From G963667915 sp965197385 (GTDB taxonomy: Bacteria; Acidobacteriota; Vicinamibacteria; Vicinamibacterales; UBA823): DNA of 64,000 nt. The stretch covers positions 372,001-436,000 of the forward strand of contig CBDANA010000007.1 in NCBI GenBank assembly GCA_965197385.1. Reading direction: 5' to 3'. How positions within the stretch are numbered: position 1 is the stretch's first letter; each line of letters opens with the position of its first letter. The position numbers and the translations under genes were made by a program. The notes beneath the pieces were generated by a model. It worked only from the letters and a program-made list of their open reading frames with translations, was not told the DNA's origin and ran no database searches. Positions 1-8,922 of the stretch are shown here, one piece after another.

Positions 1-2
1 GC

Positions 3-878
3 TTCACGGAGACCGAGGTCGTCCGACTGGCGGCCGCCTTGGAGCAGGCCAGCGAGCATCCCCTGGCGTCGGCGGTCCTGGCGCGCGCGCGGGCGGATGG
101 CGTGTCGGTGCCCGCGGTGGTCAATTTTCAGGCCGACGTCGGACGCGGGGTGACCGGATCGGTCGACGGCCGACCGGCCGTCCTCGGGACGCGCGAACTG
201 CTGGACACCCACGCGATCGACGTCGGTCCGCTGGCCTCTCGCGCCGACGCGCTCCAGCGTGACGGGCAGACGGTGATGTTTCTGGCCGTTGATGGTCGTG
301 CCGCGGGGCTGCTCGGCGTCGCCGACCCAATCAAGCCGTCGACACCCGAGGCGCTCGAGCTGCTGCGCCGTGACGGGCTGCGGCTCGTGATGGTGACCGG
401 TGACAACGAAGTGACGGCGCACGCGGTTGCGGCGACGCTGGACCTCGAGGAGGTCAGGGCCGGCGTCCTGCCCGCCCGGAAGCGGGAGATCGTCGCCGAG
501 CTCGAGTCGCGCGGCGCGGTCGTCGCGATGGCGGGCGACGGCATCAACGACGCGCCGGCGCTCGCCGAGGCGACGGTGGGGATCGCGATGGGCACCGGCA
601 CCGACGTGGCGATGGAGTCGGCCGGCATCACGCTGGTCAAGGGCGACCTGCGGGCGATCGTGCGCGCGCGGCGGCTCAGCCGCGGGACGCTCCGGCACAT
701 TCGCCAGAACTTGTTTCTGGCGTTCGTCTACAATGCCGTGGGCGTGCCGGTGGCCGCCGGCATCCTGTACCCGTTCACAGGCCTGCTCATCAGCCCGATC
801 TGGGCCAGCGCGGCCATGACGCTCAGCTCGCTGTCGGTGATCGCCAACTCGCTGCGCCTGCGCTCGCTGGAACTCTGA
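3..878 (+). CDS. Heavy-metal (Cu-type) P-type ATPase, C-terminal part
   Basis: Open at the left window edge; the frame is already coding at base 3, so this is the last ~291 residues of a P1B-type metal-transporting ATPase that exports Cu(+) or a related ion across the inner membrane. Visible are the N-domain motif SEHPLA near the start (typical of P1B pumps), the P-domain stretches MVTGDNEVTAHA and MAGDGINDAPALA (the Mg-binding hinge) and GIAMGTGTDVAMESA. The last two membrane helices follow, around FLAFVYNAVGVPVAAGILYP and the serine-rich C-terminal helix. The DKTG phosphorylation site and the CPx metal-binding helix lie outside the window, so ion specificity cannot be read directly. The family call is firm; copper is the most likely substrate. 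Confidence 0.93.
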   Translation, partial: FTETEVVRLAAALEQASEHPLASAVLARARADGVSVPAVVNFQADVGRGVTGSVDGRPAVLGTRELLDTHAIDVGPLASRADALQRDGQTVMFLAVDGRAAGLLGVADPIKPSTPEALELLRRDGLRLVMVTGDNEVTAHAVAATLDLEEVRAGVLPARKREIVAELESRGAVVAMAGDGINDAPALAEATVGIAMGTGTDVAMESAGITLVKGDLRAIVRARRLSRGTLRHIRQNLFLAFVYNAVGVPVAAGILYPFTGLLISPIWASAAMTLSSLSVIANSLRLRSLEL

Positions 879-941
879 TACTGGAAGATGCGTCTAGTAG
901 TACAGATGCGCTCCGTAATACACGGGGAGTGGGAGGAGTCC

Positions 942-1547
942 GTGACGACTCGATGGGTATTTGCCTGCGTTATCTTGTTACCGCTGGTGGTGGCCGGGCA
1001 GCCGCAGACGCCGGTCGATCTTCAGGCGCTCTTCGAGACGGGCCAGTATCAGGCGGTCGTCGATCGTCTGCAGGAACGTGCCGGTGATCCGGCGGCGGTC
1101 TATCTGGCTGTGCAGAGTCACGCCAAGCTGCAGCAGCCCGTCCAGGCGGCCGATCTGCTCAATGGCCTGGCGGCGCGGGCCGTGGAGGACCCCTGGCACC
1201 ACGTTGCCAGGGCGGCGCTGTCCCTCGGCCAGGGTGACCTCGACCAGGCGCTCGCTCATGCCACCCAGGGTGTTGCGCTCGGCGGTGCGGTCGCTGACGC
1301 GCATTACCAGCTGGGGCTCGTCCTCGCCGCCCGGCAGGAGTTCTCGGCGGCGGCGGTCACCTTCGACGCGGCGGCGGTGCGGCGCGCGGGGTTCGCCTAC
1401 GCATTCTACCAGGCCGGCTTGGCCTACTATCGCCACCAGCGAATCGACCTCATGGCGGCGCGGTTCGAGTCGTTCTTGAACGCCGCCCCGCAGGCGCCGG
1501 AGCGCACGCAGGTCGAGTCGATCATGCGCACCGTGCGGGGCCGGTAA
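942..1547 (+). CDS. Secreted TPR-repeat protein
   Basis: About 201 residues from a GTG at 942, which follows GGGAGGAG closely and opens directly onto a signal peptide (VFACVILLPLVVAGQ). An upstream ATG at 888 is in frame but has no good ribosome site and would bury the signal peptide. The mature part is a series of helix pairs typical of tetratricopeptide repeats: ALFETGQYQAVVDRLQE, GDLDQALAHATQGVALG, and a final AGLAYYRHQRIDLMAARFES. It is probably a periplasmic scaffold; the partner is unknown. It lies 63 bp after the ATPase gene and may be co-transcribed with it. Confidence 0.75.
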   Translation: MTTRWVFACVILLPLVVAGQPQTPVDLQALFETGQYQAVVDRLQERAGDPAAVYLAVQSHAKLQQPVQAADLLNGLAARAVEDPWHHVARAALSLGQGDLDQALAHATQGVALGGAVADAHYQLGLVLAARQEFSAAAVTFDAAAVRRAGFAYAFYQAGLAYYRHQRIDLMAARFESFLNAAPQAPERTQVESIMRTVRGR

Positions 1548-1548
1548 G

Positions 1549-1561
1549 GTAGCAGCCCGTG
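1549..1561 (+). repeat. Scar of the CTAG-type palindromic element
   Basis: The 12-13 bases GTAGCAGCCCGTG just after the TPR stop match the outer terminus of the 166-bp palindromic elements found at 10184, 36674 and 43973. The rest of the element is missing. A deletion ending here could explain why the next reading frame has no start codon. Confidence 0.4.
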
Positions 1562-1971
1562 TTAGGACATTAACGCTGGGCGGCCGAACCGGGCGGCGAC
1601 GGCAGACGGCAACGCCGTATCAGGCGGCGCTGGCCGCGCGGTTCGAGCAACTGCAGGAGCTGCTGCGCGACTTCCCGGGCATTCGCGAAAAGCCGCTGTG
1701 GGGCGGGGTCGCCTATCGGTACGACGACTGCGTCGTCTTCCTCCTCACCCGGCGCCCGCGCGTCATCCTGCTCGAGATGAAGCTCACCGAGTTCGAGGCG
1801 GATGAGGCACTTCGCCTGCCCTGTGTGCGGCCGCACAGCTTCACGCGCCTCGCCCGCACCGGCTGGATCGGCGCTGTCATTCGGCCGGAGACGCCGCTCG
1901 AGCGGATCCACGAGCTGGTGGACCGGAGTTACGATCTGCGCGTCGAATCGGCAACCCTGACAAAGTCGTAA
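1561..1971 (+). CDS. YjbR/MmcQ-like domain protein lacking a recognisable start
   Basis: The frame is open from 1480 to the TAA at 1969-1971 and reads as a small YjbR-like (CyaY-fold, DNA-binding) protein: FPGIREKPLWGGVAYRYDD, then LEMKLTEFEADEALRLP, then WIGAVI and the family-typical ending LVDRSYDLRV. No ATG, GTG or TTG occurs in this frame before ATG 1777, which would remove half the domain. Either a rare start such as CTG at 1576 is used, or the 5' end was lost. A 13-base scar of a palindromic element sits exactly where the start should be, which favours 5' loss. The function of this family is not established. Confidence 0.5.
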   Translation, partial: VRTLTLGGRTGRRRQTATPYQAALAARFEQLQELLRDFPGIREKPLWGGVAYRYDDCVVFLLTRRPRVILLEMKLTEFEADEALRLPCVRPHSFTRLARTGWIGAVIRPETPLERIHELVDRSYDLRVESATLTKS

Positions 1972-2041
1972 TAGACGCGATTTCATGACTTCCCGTGTGG
2001 CGTAAGCCCAGCTGTTTCGTCTTGGGATGGCCCGAGATTCG

Positions 2042-2056
2042 AAAGCCGAGAGCCGG
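2042..2056 (+). repeat. AGAGCC-type short repeat
   Basis: AAAGCCGAGAGCCGG lies across the 3' end of the TamB-TamA gene (stop at 2058). It is one short copy of the 7-bp-periodic repeat family seen in longer form at 54490, 57237 and 58386. Confidence 0.45.
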
Positions 2057-2057
2057 A

Positions 2058-5000
2058 TCAGAAGGCGTGGCCGATCGAAAAGAACCATCGGCCGGACGGC
2101 TCGCCAGACCTCCGCCGGAGGCGCGCGCCGTAGTCGGCGCGTAGCAGCGCGAAGGGAGTCTGAACCCGGAGGCCTAGGCCCAGGCTCATCCGGAGGTCGG
2201 CGAGCGACAGGTCGCGGACCGAGTTGAACGCGTTGCCGGCGTCGAAGAACGCGACGCCGCCGAACCGCCCGACCACGGGGAACCGCACCTCCTGGTTGAC
2301 GATCAGCAGCGCGTTGCCGCCGACGACATTCCCCAGAAAGTCAGTCGGCCCGAGCGAGTCTTCACGGTACCCGCGCACGGTGTTGCCGCCGCCGGCCACG
2401 AAGCGCTCGCTAGGGATGAGCTCCTGCTCGAACGCCCTGGCCAGGCCGAGCCGCACGGCCGAGGCCAGGATGACGCCGCGGCCGATCGGCCGGTAGTAGA
2501 ACTGCTGCGCCAGGTATTTCACGAACCGAACGTCCGACCCGAGGCCTTCCGGCGCGTACTCGAAATTCGAGGAGTGGAACCAGCCGCGCGTTGGCTCGAC
2601 GAGGTCGTCCCGCGTGTCCAGCAGCGCTGTCGTGTTGAGGCGCGCGATGTCGATGGTGACATCGAACGGAATCGGGACGAACCCGAGGTCGTCCGAGGGC
2701 AGCGTCTCGTTGAACGTGTGATTGCGCTCGAAGTTGTACGAGTACGCGACGACCAGATTCGACCCTGGCCGGAAGCGCTGCTCGATCGTTACGGTGGACA
2801 GATCGGCTACGAGCGGCAGCGCCGTGTCCCGGTTCAGCCGCTCGCGATCGCGCGAGACGAAGAGGCTCGTCGTCAACGGCACGCCGAACAGCGAGGGCAT
2901 GGCCAAGAAGCCTCGAGCCGCGCGCTGCACAGTGTTGTAGCGGGTGGAGACACCGACCGTGGCGGCGCGGCCGAGGAGGTTGGATCGCGTGAGGTCGGCG
3001 GCCAGCCCGGGGCGCAGCGTGCGCCCGCTCGCCTCGCGGAGCGGCGCGTTCTCGTCGGCCACCTGAACACCGTAGCGCAGCTGATAGGCGGGCCACTCTT
3101 CCACGGTCACCCTGGCCCGGACCGGTTCGTCGTCGGCGGGCGACCGCGCGGTGGCGATCGGCTCGGCTTCGATGTTCACGCTGCGAAAGACGCCGGAGTT
3201 GTACAGCCGCCGTCGGGCCTCGAACCAGGACTCCAGATCGACCGGCTCTCCGGGAGTCAGCTGCAGGGCGCGCTCGACGACGCCCGGGTGCGTGCGGAAG
3301 ATGCCGGTGACAGCGATACTGTCGAGCACCTGGCGCGCCCCTTCGTCAATCGTCACCTGGACGGCGACATCACCTTCGGGTTCGTCGATCACAGACGTCG
3401 TGCTGACGGTCGCGGCGTTGAACCCGTCGGTTCGATAGCGGCCGTCGAGACGCCGCTGCGCCGCCTGGAGCGCCGCGGGAGTGTAGACGCTACCCGGCGC
3501 CAGTCCGAGCACGTCGCGGACCTCCGGCTCCGACAGCGCCGTCTGGCCGGTCACCGTGACGGTCGAAATCCTCGAGCGCGGCCCTTCGTCGATCCGGATC
3601 GGGAGCGTCGCGGTCTCGCCCGCGAACGTGGGGGAAGCCACCGAAACGCGGGCGCGCAGCCAGCCCTGGCTGCGATAGAGCGCCGTCAGCGGCTCAGCGG
3701 CGCTGCGCGGATCGACCCACGCCGTGATGTCGGCTCCCGAGGCGGCCAGCTGCTGCTCCAGCTGATCGCCGCCGATTCCCGTGTTTCCCGTGACCGCGAA
3801 CTCGCGCGATGCCGACCGCGGACCGGGCGCGATCGACACGACGATCGTCTTGCTGCCCGGATCGTCGGCCTCGACGGCGGCTTCCACCGACGCCTGGACG
3901 AATCCCCGTGACGCGAGGTGGGCGGCGGTCATCGTTTGCAGCTCATCGAGCAGGAACCCGTCGAAGACCGACCGGGTCCACGCCGCTTCCATGGCGCGCC
4001 GCAGCTCACCGGGGGGATCGTAGCCTTCGACCACGAGCGCTGTCTGCGGGCCGCTGTCGATCTCGTACTCGAGTCGGACGGTGCTGTCGCCGTGGTCGAT
4101 CCGGCGCGCCCGGATCCGCACCTCACGGTGACCGTGCTCGTGGTAGAAGCGCTCGAGCCGGTCTTGGTCGCGCTGCCATCCATAGAATTCGAAGCGGTCG
4201 CCGGCCGAGATGTCCAGCTCCCGCGCGAGCGTCGGTCCGTCGAAGACCGGGGCGCCGGTGAACTGGACGGCCGAGACCCGACGCGGCGTCGGCTCGGCCG
4301 TAGACCGGGGCCGGTTCGGCCCATCGGCCAGCCGCGGCGCGTCGCCGAACGAGACGGCGTGTCGAAACTCGTAGGACCGGTCGTTGTCATCCAGCACGAT
4401 GCCGCGCAGCTGCAGGCCTCGGCGCGGCGCGTAGTTGACGATCCAGGTGAGGGATCCGGTCTCCTTCAGACTCTGCGAGAAGATGAGCTGCACGTCGCGG
4501 CTGACGTTCTTGCCGAACGTGAGGCGCGCGCCCGGGTCGGTCTCCGTGGCGACCAGGCTGGAATCGAACCTGACGTCACGGCCGCCGGTGGCGTCGAGGC
4601 GCAACGTATCGAGGCCGACGATACGGCCAGCCGCGCCGAGCGCGTCGGCGGAGACGAGACCCAGCGCCTGCTCGCGGGCGATCACGCCGGCGGCGCCGCC
4701 CGCTTCGTCCAACGTGCGGCCGGTAAGCAGCAGCGAGACGATGTCCGGCTCGGTTTCGGTCGATGATGCGCTCAGCTGTGATTGAAAATTGTCGACAGTG
4801 CCGTTGAGATTCAGCGTGATGTCATGTCCGGAGACGCGCGTCCGGGCGGTCAACGTGAGGTTCGGCTCGATCCGGCGCGGGTTCGTGAAGTCGATCGCGC
4901 CACTGTCGATTTCGTAGGTATTCCTGCCGAGGAAGACCTGGCCGCCTTCGCGGATGGTCACGCGCCCGGCCAGCGCCGGCTGGGCCAGCGTGCCGACGAG

Positions 5001-8000
5001 CTGCAACTCGGCGCCCAGCTCGAGATTCGCGTAGTTGTTGTTGGCGACGAGATCCTCGGCGGTGACCAGGCGCGCGTTCAGCGACCACTCATCGAGTGCG
5101 CCGGGTGCGCCCTCGATCTCGGCTGCCGCAGTCTGAGCCTGGAGCGTCGCCAGCACGCCCGAGGTGAGCGACAGCGGGTCCCGGTAGTCGCCGCGGACGA
5201 GGGTCAGGGTGCCGCCCAACGTGGTCGCCTCGGCCGAGCGCGTCACGGTGAGGTCGGCATCGACCTCGGTGCGCAGACCCTCGGGAACGTTCATGGCGAG
5301 GCCCCGCCCGGTGATCAAGAGTGTGCCGTCGGTGACGCGCCACCCGGCGAGGCCGAGCTCGCCGTCGAGGGTCAGCGTGCCGCCGTTCGCGATGCCGGCG
5401 AGATCGCGGGTCCGCAGGCACTGGCCGTCGAGGATCAGGCTGCCGGTCAACGCCGTGATCGCGATGGCAGGCTCGGCGATCTGAAGCGCCGCGTCCTCGA
5501 GCGCGATCAAGCCGGTGAGTTGCGGCGCACTGGCGCGTCCGTGCAGGCGGGCGTCGAGTGTGGCGCCGCCACCGGTGGCGGCCCGGCCGAGGACGGCGCC
5601 CAGAATACGGAGGTCGAGCTGGCCGGTGGCCGTGACGTCGAGCTCCGGGTCGTCGGCGATCGACATGTGCCCGGTGAGCGTCAGGTTGTTCTCCGCTGCG
5701 CCCCACTCCCAGGCCGCGATCTCGACCCGGCTATCGCGCAGCTCGAACCGGGTCGGCAGACGCTGCGCGATCGGAACGCCGGCGGTGGTCAACTCGGCGT
5801 GCGACAGCGTCAGCTCGCCGCGGAGGCCGGCGCGGGACCAGGCTGACGCCTCGAGCGCCAGGGTCGCGTCGATCCGGCCGCTGAGACGTTCGCGCGTGGC
5901 CGGATCGACGAACGGGGTCAGGAGGTCCGGCATTAGTCGCTCGAAACGCGCGTCGAACCGGCCCGGCCCGGTCGCCGCTTGCGGCCCGACGAGCCGTTCG
6001 GGCAAGAAGTCGCGCCAGAGCACGATCGGGGTCCGCCCAGTCGCGTCGATGGTCGCGCCCTGCCACGCGCCGTGCAGACGCTCCAGGACGAGCGCGCGGT
6101 CCTGATAGCGCGTTCGTACCTCGACCTCGGTCAGCGGCGGGAGACCGTCGAGTGTCACCCTCCCGCCGGTGATCTCGAGGTCGGCTTCGACAATCGGCTG
6201 CGCGAGCGGACCGACGACCGACAGGCGAGTCTGCATCGAACCGGTGAGCACGACGGCTGGTGCCGGCACGCCCGCCGCTAGGCTGAGGAGGCTCACGGCC
6301 TCACCGACATCTCCGATCAGCGACGCCTCCAGTCGATCTGCAGGCGACGAACTAATCCGGCCGTCGATCGTGAGGCGTGTCGCGCCGATGGCGAGCGTGA
6401 ACGCCTCGATCTCGACGCGGTCGTCGGCATAGCGTACCGTGGCTGGGCGTGTGAGCCGCAGCGGGGCACCGCCGAGCGTCGCGTCGAACACTCGCAGCTC
6501 GACGCTGGCGGTGGAGCGCGACGGATCGGTCAGCGGGCCGGTCGATTGCAGCGTCAGCGACAGAGTTCCGGTGAGCTCGGTCGATCGCTCGTCTGCCGCG
6601 ACCAGCCGGCCCGGGTTCAGTTCGTCGATCTCCGCGGTGAGCTCGTAGGTACCGCGCGCCAGGTCGATCCGGGCGCGTGCATCCAGGCCGAGCTCCGCAG
6701 CGATGGCGTGCAGGTCGACGAGGTTGCCGGCCAGGTCGAGGGTCAGGTCGACCCGATCGACGGTGCGGCCCCGCCAGGCCACGTCGGACAGTTCCAGACG
6801 GCCCGAGCCGCGCGGGTCGGCGAGCGTGCCGTTTCCGTCGAGCGACCACCCCACCGTCGCCGACGGCCACGGCAGGCGCGCGTCGAAACGATCCACGACC
6901 ACACCGTCGGGCCCCGCCTGAGCGCCGACAGTCAGGGTGTCGACTTCGAATCCTGCCACGGTAACCTCGCGTGCCTGTATCTCGACGGCGAGCCGAGGCT
7001 CGTTCGATCGGCCAGTCACGTTGACGGTCGCCGTGGCGCTGCCGGACGGGCGCCAGGCTGGGGACCACGCCGCCGCGACCTGCGCGAGGTCGCCGAGCTG
7101 TGCGTCGACCTGTCCGTTGATGTCCGCCGTGTCGAGATCGACTCGCACGTTGACTCGCGCCGAGTTCGGACCGGCGATCACGTCGGCAACGTCGATCCGG
7201 ATCTCCGCACGATTGCCGGCGACTCGCCCGGTGAGGATCGCCGGTCCGATGCCGGCGTACACGATGTCGCGGCCGGTGAACATTCCCGTCAACGAGGGGT
7301 CGCCGAGCGTACCAGCGAGCTCCAGGGTTCCTCGGATGCTGCCCGAGAGTGCCACGTCGCGTCCGCCCAGCATCCTGGCGGCATCGTCGATTGCGGTGAT
7401 GTCGATGTCGAGCACAGCGGCGAGCGTCGTGGCGGAGAAGCCATCCGGCGACAGCGCGCCGCCACCGCTCGCCTCGATCAGTGCCACGGTGCCCAGTTGC
7501 TGTTCTAGCCGGGCCGTCCACTGTCCGTCCGAGAGCTCGAGGCGAAGCTGTGCCGCTAGACCGGAGGGCGATTCGGATGCCGGCGGACGGAGACGGGCCT
7601 CGACGCTGCCCTCGACTGTGCTGGGATCGGTTCCCGCCCAGGCGAGGCTCAGTGCGCCATCGACGACGCCTGCGAATGGCGTGACGGTCGGGCCCAGGTC
7701 CGCGCCGCGCAGCATCGTCTCGACGTCGACGCCGGCCCACTCGGCGTCGAGCGTCCCGCCGAGGTTCGGCCCGACGCGGTCGAGCCGGCCCGATCCTGAG
7801 AGACGGCCGCCGGCGAGCTCAGCTTCGATGGTGTCGAGCACGACGGTGGCGCTCGACACGGAGAGGTCGGCGCTTAGGCCAACGTCATCGAAGGTGCCGA
7901 GTCGAAGCGATTCGCCCGTCCAGGTGAGCGTGACGTCGGGCGAGGCCGCGGCCCCCCGCAGCCGTCCGTCGAGCCGGACGACACCGGCCGCGTCGATTTC

Positions 8001-8813
8001 AGCGCCGGCCGCGCGAGTGCTCTGTTCGAGCTCGGCCGATCCTCGCACCGTGAGGTCGAGCTCAGGGACGGCTAGGAGCGAGCGCACCTGTCCGTCCAGT
8101 TCGACGGATGCGAAGCCGACCGCCAGGACGCTCCGCTCGATGTCGAGGTCTGTCCCGTTGAAGACCAGGTCGGCCTCCAGTCGCTCGACGAGCGTCGTCG
8201 AGCTACGCGACCGAACGGATGCGGTGCCGAGGAGGCGGAGCGCTCCGGTCGACCGGTCGTCCTCGGTCGGTTCGAGCGTCAAGTCGAGGCCGTTGATTTC
8301 GACCGCCAGGTCGTCTTCCGGATCGTTCCACGACAGGTCGAGGGCGTTCACGTGGACCCTGCCGAGTGCCAGGCGGGGCGCCGGGCCGGCGGCGTCGGCG
8401 GTGGCCTCCTCCTCCTCGTTCTCCTCTTGTTCCGTGCCGGCGGTTGGGAGCGTGCCCTCGGCGCCGGGCACGAGCGTAACGCGGGGACGGAACACTTCTA
8501 TCTCATCGATGCGCACGCCGCTCCACAGCGACGCCCAGGCGAGGTTCAGCCGTGCGCGATCGATACGGGCGAATGGCGGTCGGGATCCGGCAGCCAGTAC
8601 GATCTCGTGGAGGTCGATCTCGAGAATGAGCAGGTTGTAGCTCACTCGGGCAGCCGACGCGGCGATGCCAGTCTCCGCCTCTAGCCGAGCGCTCGCACTT
8701 GCCAGCACGAGGCGGCGCGCGAACGGCAGATGCAAACCGCCCAGTAGGACGACGATAATGAGGCCGGCCCAGAGCACACGACTGACGAACGGCTGCCGCA
8801 GGACGTCACGCAC
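2058..8813 (-). CDS. TamB-TamA fusion: translocation and assembly module in one chain
   Basis: A 2251-residue protein. Residues ~10-35 form one membrane helix (VLWAGLIIVVLLGGLHLPFA), a TamB-type inner-membrane anchor. Residues ~36-1480 are repetitive AsmA/TamB-like beta segments, with an acidic run (EENEEEEATADA) near residue 130. They end in the conserved TamB C-terminal (DUF490) region, whose last strands lie near NYAPRRGLQLRGIVLDDND (~1470). From ~1510 come POTRA-type domains (VSAVQFTGAPVFDGPTLARE, then VTVTGQTALSEPEVRDVLGL and IAVTGIFRTHPGVVERALQL). From ~1905 an Omp85 beta-barrel carries the loop-6 motif VRGY (~2145) and a C-terminal aromatic, Phe. In Proteobacteria TamA and TamB are two proteins; here one polypeptide would span both membranes and help insert outer-membrane proteins. 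It is transcribed away from the racemase gene. A read-through or assembly join is unlikely because the frame is uninterrupted. Confidence 0.9.
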   Translation of the reverse strand: MRDVLRQPFVSRVLWAGLIIVVLLGGLHLPFARRLVLASASARLEAETGIAASAARVSYNLLILEIDLHEIVLAAGSRPPFARIDRARLNLAWASLWSGVRIDEIEVFRPRVTLVPGAEGTLPTAGTEQEENEEEEATADAAGPAPRLALGRVHVNALDLSWNDPEDDLAVEINGLDLTLEPTEDDRSTGALRLLGTASVRSRSSTTLVERLEADLVFNGTDLDIERSVLAVGFASVELDGQVRSLLAVPELDLTVRGSAELEQSTRAAGAEIDAAGVVRLDGRLRGAAASPDVTLTWTGESLRLGTFDDVGLSADLSVSSATVVLDTIEAELAGGRLSGSGRLDRVGPNLGGTLDAEWAGVDVETMLRGADLGPTVTPFAGVVDGALSLAWAGTDPSTVEGSVEARLRPPASESPSGLAAQLRLELSDGQWTARLEQQLGTVALIEASGGGALSPDGFSATTLAAVLDIDITAIDDAARMLGGRDVALSGSIRGTLELAGTLGDPSLTGMFTGRDIVYAGIGPAILTGRVAGNRAEIRIDVADVIAGPNSARVNVRVDLDTADINGQVDAQLGDLAQVAAAWSPAWRPSGSATATVNVTGRSNEPRLAVEIQAREVTVAGFEVDTLTVGAQAGPDGVVVDRFDARLPWPSATVGWSLDGNGTLADPRGSGRLELSDVAWRGRTVDRVDLTLDLAGNLVDLHAIAAELGLDARARIDLARGTYELTAEIDELNPGRLVAADERSTELTGTLSLTLQSTGPLTDPSRSTASVELRVFDATLGGAPLRLTRPATVRYADDRVEIEAFTLAIGATRLTIDGRISSSPADRLEASLIGDVGEAVSLLSLAAGVPAPAVVLTGSMQTRLSVVGPLAQPIVEADLEITGGRVTLDGLPPLTEVEVRTRYQDRALVLERLHGAWQGATIDATGRTPIVLWRDFLPERLVGPQAATGPGRFDARFERLMPDLLTPFVDPATRERLSGRIDATLALEASAWSRAGLRGELTLSHAELTTAGVPIAQRLPTRFELRDSRVEIAAWEWGAAENNLTLTGHMSIADDPELDVTATGQLDLRILGAVLGRAATGGGATLDARLHGRASAPQLTGLIALEDAALQIAEPAIAITALTGSLILDGQCLRTRDLAGIANGGTLTLDGELGLAGWRVTDGTLLITGRGLAMNVPEGLRTEVDADLTVTRSAEATTLGGTLTLVRGDYRDPLSLTSGVLATLQAQTAAAEIEGAPGALDEWSLNARLVTAEDLVANNNYANLELGAELQLVGTLAQPALAGRVTIREGGQVFLGRNTYEIDSGAIDFTNPRRIEPNLTLTARTRVSGHDITLNLNGTVDNFQSQLSASSTETEPDIVSLLLTGRTLDEAGGAAGVIAREQALGLVSADALGAAGRIVGLDTLRLDATGGRDVRFDSSLVATETDPGARLTFGKNVSRDVQLIFSQSLKETGSLTWIVNYAPRRGLQLRGIVLDDNDRSYEFRHAVSFGDAPRLADGPNRPRSTAEPTPRRVSAVQFTGAPVFDGPTLARELDISAGDRFEFYGWQRDQDRLERFYHEHGHREVRIRARRIDHGDSTVRLEYEIDSGPQTALVVEGYDPPGELRRAMEAAWTRSVFDGFLLDELQTMTAAHLASRGFVQASVEAAVEADDPGSKTIVVSIAPGPRSASREFAVTGNTGIGGDQLEQQLAASGADITAWVDPRSAAEPLTALYRSQGWLRARVSVASPTFAGETATLPIRIDEGPRSRISTVTVTGQTALSEPEVRDVLGLAPGSVYTPAALQAAQRRLDGRYRTDGFNAATVSTTSVIDEPEGDVAVQVTIDEGARQVLDSIAVTGIFRTHPGVVERALQLTPGEPVDLESWFEARRRLYNSGVFRSVNIEAEPIATARSPADDEPVRARVTVEEWPAYQLRYGVQVADENAPLREASGRTLRPGLAADLTRSNLLGRAATVGVSTRYNTVQRAARGFLAMPSLFGVPLTTSLFVSRDRERLNRDTALPLVADLSTVTIEQRFRPGSNLVVAYSYNFERNHTFNETLPSDDLGFVPIPFDVTIDIARLNTTALLDTRDDLVEPTRGWFHSSNFEYAPEGLGSDVRFVKYLAQQFYYRPIGRGVILASAVRLGLARAFEQELIPSERFVAGGGNTVRGYREDSLGPTDFLGNVVGGNALLIVNQEVRFPVVGRFGGVAFFDAGNAFNSVRDLSLADLRMSLGLGLRVQTPFALLRADYGARLRRRSGEPSGRWFFSIGHAF

Positions 8814-8856
8814 TGTCTGGTCATTCTACCAAGGCGTTTCCGGTGCACGCTCGGGC

Positions 8857-8885
8857 CTGACTTTTGGCCGGAATGTCACTACAAT
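8857..8885 (+). promoter_or_regulatory. Putative sigma-70-like promoter of the racemase gene
   Basis: CTGACT (8857-8862), a 17-base spacer and TACAAT (8880-8885) form a reasonable vegetative promoter 38 bp before the GTG start. It lies in the divergent gap between the TamB-TamA gene and the racemase gene. Confidence 0.45.
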
Positions 8886-8922
8886 CGCGAAGGTCTCACT
8901 GCTGACTGGAACGTGACACGAG

